The notes under the pieces were generated by a model. It saw only the letters and a program-made list of their open reading frames with translations. It did not search any database and was not told the origin of the DNA. A stretch of DNA of 8,170 nt, from assembly GCA_955651875.1 (NCBI GenBank), contig CATPAP010000010.1:1-8170 (forward strand). The letters run 5' to 3'. Position numbers and translations under genes: made by a program. The DNA is from Candidatus Dormiibacterota bacterium. Its GTDB lineage: Bacteria; Chloroflexota; Dormibacteria; Aeolococcales; Aeolococcaceae. The stretch's first letter is position 1. Each line of letters begins with the position of its first letter. Below, piece by piece: positions 6,548 through 8,170 of the stretch.

Positions 6548-6576
6548 AGCCTATCCCGCTCCAGCATTGACATCAA
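6548..6576 (-). promoter_or_regulatory. Promoter of the 142-residue gene
   Basis: On the minus strand, -35 TTGATG (6576-6571) is separated by exactly 17 nt from -10 TAGGCT (6553-6548), which fits the TANNNT form used in high-GC bacteria. Transcription would begin near 6541, giving a leader of about 65 nt that contains the AAGGAG Shine-Dalgarno. Its -35 box overlaps the oppositely directed -35 of lysR by two bases. Confidence 0.5.
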
Positions 6577-6596
6577 GAGCAGTTTTCGGATCAGAT
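6567..6596 (+). promoter_or_regulatory. Promoter of the LysR-type regulator gene
   Basis: A perfect -35 hexamer TTGACA (6567-6572) is followed after 18 nt by a weaker -10 TCAGAT (6591-6596; three of six consensus bases). The -10 ends 6 nt before the ATG at 6603, so the predicted first transcribed base is at or next to the A of ATG. No Shine-Dalgarno is present, consistent with a leaderless message. Confidence 0.5.
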
Positions 6597-6617
6597 TGAT
6601 GCATGGATCGCATCAAT
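6595..6617. promoter_or_regulatory. Perfect inverted repeat over the lysR start codon (putative operator)
   Basis: ATTGATGC (6595-6602) and GCATCAAT (6610-6617) are perfect inverted repeats with a 7-bp spacer that holds the ATG. The 23-bp dyad overlaps the end of the predicted -10 and the start of transcription. LysR-type regulators bind interrupted dyads and usually repress their own gene, so an autorepression operator is a natural reading. Related half-sites (ATTGA at 6566-6570 and TCAA at 6573-6576) lie in the overlapping -35 region. If a longer transcript exists, the repeat could instead fold with the start codon in the loop. Confidence 0.5.
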
Positions 6618-7517
6618 GCCGACTCCCTGAGAACGTTTCTCGAGGTTGCCCGGGTCGAGCACCTCGGCAAGGCGTCTGAGGCACTCGGCGCAGATCCGTC
6701 GACGGTGAGCCGGAAGATCGCGCGGCTCGAGCAGGAGATCGGCGTTCCACTGTTCGAACGCATCGGACGCTCCATCCGTCTCACGCGGGCCGGGAAACGA
6801 TTCGTCGGCCGCGCCGAGCGCCTCCTCAGCGACCTCCGCGACGCGGTGGCGGACGCCGAGGGTGCGGTCTCGGCGGAGTCGGGAGAGGTGCGCGTCGGTT
6901 TTCTCCACACGGTCGGCGCCCGCTGGCTGCCGGAGCGGCTGGCGCGGTTCCTCCAGGCACACCCCCGGGTGCGCTTCATCCTCGAAGAGGGGACCACGGC
7001 GGAGGTGGCCAGCGGGGTGCTCGCCGGTGACTTCGACCTCGGCATCCTCGGGCCGCCCCCGGCGAACACCCCCGACCTGGAGATCGTGCCACTGTTTCGC
7101 GAACGCGTCGCGGTGGTGGTGCCGGTCGGCCACCGGCTGTCGGGGCGCACCTCCTGCGCGCTGAACGAGCTCGCCGACGAGCCGCTCATCCTGCCGCGGT
7201 CGCGCTCGGGGCTGCGCAAGGTCATCGACGATGCGTTCGCCTCCCAGGGGCTCACCACCAAGGTGGCGTACGAGGGCGACGACTTCAGCATCGTCCAGGG
7301 GCTCGTCGAGGCCGGCCTGGGAATCACCCTCATGCCCATGCCCCTGCCGTCGCCCTCGGCGCGGGTGTCGGTGATCCCGCTGCGCGACCCGCCCATCGCA
7401 CGCACCATGGCGCTGGTCTGGGACCGCCGCCGCACCCTTCCCCCGGCCGCTCATCTCTTCGCACGCGAGCTGGTCAGCGAGGTGACCGATCCGTTCGATC
7501 CACCGCCGGGCGGCTGA
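6603..7517 (+). CDS. LysR-type transcriptional regulator, GltC-like
   Basis: This is a 304-residue DNA-binding regulator, normal length for the LysR family. The N-terminal winged helix-turn-helix spans about residues 5-64: DSLRTFLEVARVEHLGKASE, recognition helix DPSTVSRKIARLEQEIGVPL (31-50), and the wing FERIGRSIRLTRAGKRF. A linker helix runs to about 90, and the effector-binding domain follows from EVRVGF (95-100). The stretches GFLHTVG, GDFDLGILGPPPAN and YEGDDFSIVQGLVEAGLGIT closely follow the pattern I recall for Bacillus GltC (glutamate synthase regulator) and relatives, but the effector and targets are unknown. The start at ATG 6603 is fixed by similarity; it lacks a Shine-Dalgarno and sits 6 nt after a -10 element. 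Divergent transcription from the 142-residue gene is the classic layout for a LysR regulator and its target. Confidence 0.93.
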   Translation: MDRINADSLRTFLEVARVEHLGKASEALGADPSTVSRKIARLEQEIGVPLFERIGRSIRLTRAGKRFVGRAERLLSDLRDAVADAEGAVSAESGEVRVGFLHTVGARWLPERLARFLQAHPRVRFILEEGTTAEVASGVLAGDFDLGILGPPPANTPDLEIVPLFRERVAVVVPVGHRLSGRTSCALNELADEPLILPRSRSGLRKVIDDAFASQGLTTKVAYEGDDFSIVQGLVEAGLGITLMPMPLPSPSARVSVIPLRDPPIARTMALVWDRRRTLPPAAHLFARELVSEVTDPFDPPPGG

Positions 7518-7554
7518 GCACCGTTCGGCCGCAAGCAGCGAGCGGGATGCCCCG

Positions 7555-7560
7555 TACACT
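7555..7560 (+). promoter_or_regulatory. -10 element for a leaderless rny transcript
   Basis: TACACT (TANNNT form, four of six consensus bases) ends 6 nt before the GTG at 7567, the spacing expected when transcription starts at the initiation codon. There is no Shine-Dalgarno in front of the GTG and no clear -35, both usual for leaderless genes in high-GC bacteria. It lies in the 49-bp gap after lysR, so rny would have its own promoter. Confidence 0.45.
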
Positions 7561-7566
7561 CGGCCT

Positions 7567-8170
7567 GTGATCGTCGTCCTGGTCGTCGCCGCCGTTCTCG
7601 CCGTCACGGTGGGCGTCGCCGCCCTCATCTCACGCCGCCGCCCTGCGGGCAGAGCCGGCCCACCGGCGCGACCATACGATCCGGCCGCCGCGGCCCGCGC
7701 CAGGTCTGACGCCGACCGCATCGTCGCCGCGGCTCGCACGTCCGCCCTGGCAGCGCGCGAGGCGGTCCGAGAGGAGGTGCTGGCGCGCCACGCAGCGGTG
7801 GAGGCGAACGAGGCGCTGCTCGAGGAGCGCGAGCGAACCTACCGCGACCGCCGTGCCGTGTTCGACGAGCGGCGCCATCTCCACAAGAAGCGCCGCGAAG
7901 AGATCGACGAGCGGATCGCGTCCGTGAACACGGCTCGGGCGGAGGTGGCCGGCACCTTCGAGCGCGTCGCCGACCTCGACCGCGAGACCGGCGCTCGGAT
8001 GGTCCTGGAGCGCGTCGACAATGAGCTGGCGGGCGAGCACGAGGCGCGGGTGGAGGCGGCGCTGGCCGAGCGTGTCGGCGACGCCGAGCCGGCCGCTCGC
8101 ACGCTTATCGTCGAAGCGATGGAGCGCCAGCTCAGCAGTCACACCGACGGGGTGTTGCGCGCGGCGCCCC
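7567..8170 (+). CDS. rny: Ribonuclease Y, N-terminal part (runs off window)
   Basis: RNase Y is a membrane-anchored endoribonuclease that starts mRNA decay. The window holds about 201 residues and ends before the KH and HD catalytic domains. Residues 1-21 (MIVVLVVAAVLAVTVGVAAL and one more) form one membrane anchor, followed by RRR on the cytoplasmic side and a Pro/Ala linker. A long charged coiled coil covers about residues 38-135. The end of the fragment matches the segment before the KH domain: TFERVADLDRETGARMVLER (compare the family's 'LEkiAGLT-EEAKeiLLe-') and ARTLIVEAMERQLSSHTDG (compare 'Ak-ilA-AIQR-A-dhv-e'). The GTG start places the anchor exactly at the N-terminus and no in-frame ATG lies upstream. 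Identification rests on architecture and this segment, since the HD domain is off-window. Confidence 0.8.
   Translation, partial: MIVVLVVAAVLAVTVGVAALISRRRPAGRAGPPARPYDPAAAARARSDADRIVAAARTSALAAREAVREEVLARHAAVEANEALLEERERTYRDRRAVFDERRHLHKKRREEIDERIASVNTARAEVAGTFERVADLDRETGARMVLERVDNELAGEHEARVEAALAERVGDAEPAARTLIVEAMERQLSSHTDGVLRAAP

Noticed and set aside
5480..6679. 399-residue plus-strand frame running from the helicase gene into lysR
   Set aside because: It is out of frame with the nuclease domain, antisense to the 142-residue gene, and crosses the divergent promoters.
6591..7739. 382-residue minus-strand open frame opposite lysR
   Set aside because: The plus strand encodes an intact LysR protein; the antisense product has no family features and would also span the rny start.
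1..8170. CRISPR arrays, insertion sequences, attachment sites, tRNA or rRNA genes
   Set aside because: I saw no regularly spaced direct repeats, transposase or integrase motifs, terminal inverted repeats, or tRNA-like folds on either strand.

Overview
This is a GC-rich (by eye well above 65%) bacterial chromosomal window made mostly of core information-processing genes. No mobile element, CRISPR array, tRNA or rRNA was seen. The gene content and signal style fit a high-GC, Actinomycetota-like or Dormibacterota/Chloroflexota-like lineage: GTG/TTG starts, at least two genes that look leaderless, bS21 next to ybeY, pth overlapping mfd, and RNase Y. The phylum cannot be fixed from the sequence alone.

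Left block (1-1667, minus strand). In transcription order this reads rpsU (ribosomal protein bS21), a strong 11-bp hairpin, ybeY (rRNA endonuclease/maturation factor), pth (peptidyl-tRNA hydrolase) and the N-terminal 134 codons of mfd (transcription-repair coupling factor), which runs off the window. ybeY and pth abut (stop and ATG are adjacent) and pth overlaps mfd by 17 nt, so the last three are probably co-transcribed and translationally coupled. rpsU carries an unusually complete Shine-Dalgarno sequence.

Middle block (1790-6045). A 12-TM major facilitator transporter (minus) is divergent, across 89 bp, from a 948-residue fusion of a UvrD/PcrA-type superfamily 1A helicase with a C-terminal RecB-family PD-(D/E)XK nuclease. 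The nuclease has a four-cysteine signature expected to hold a [4Fe-4S] cluster. All canonical helicase and nuclease residues I could check are present. No partner subunit (AddA/AdnA-like) is in the window.

Right block (6047-8170). An unrecognised, probably helical 142-residue protein (minus) ends 1 bp from the helicase stop and is divergent from a GltC-like LysR-type regulator. The 127-bp region between them is the richest regulatory stretch here. It has two back-to-back promoters with overlapping -35 hexamers and a perfect 8-bp inverted repeat centred on the regulator's start codon. Downstream is the N-terminal two thirds of a linker and coiled-coil protein recognised as RNase Y (rny), which is cut by the window edge and has a -10 element 6 nt before its GTG.

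I did not find a clearly new multi-gene system. The items most worth following are the solo helicase-nuclease, the unknown protein paired with the LysR regulator and its compact switch region, the leaderless starts, and the rpsU leader.
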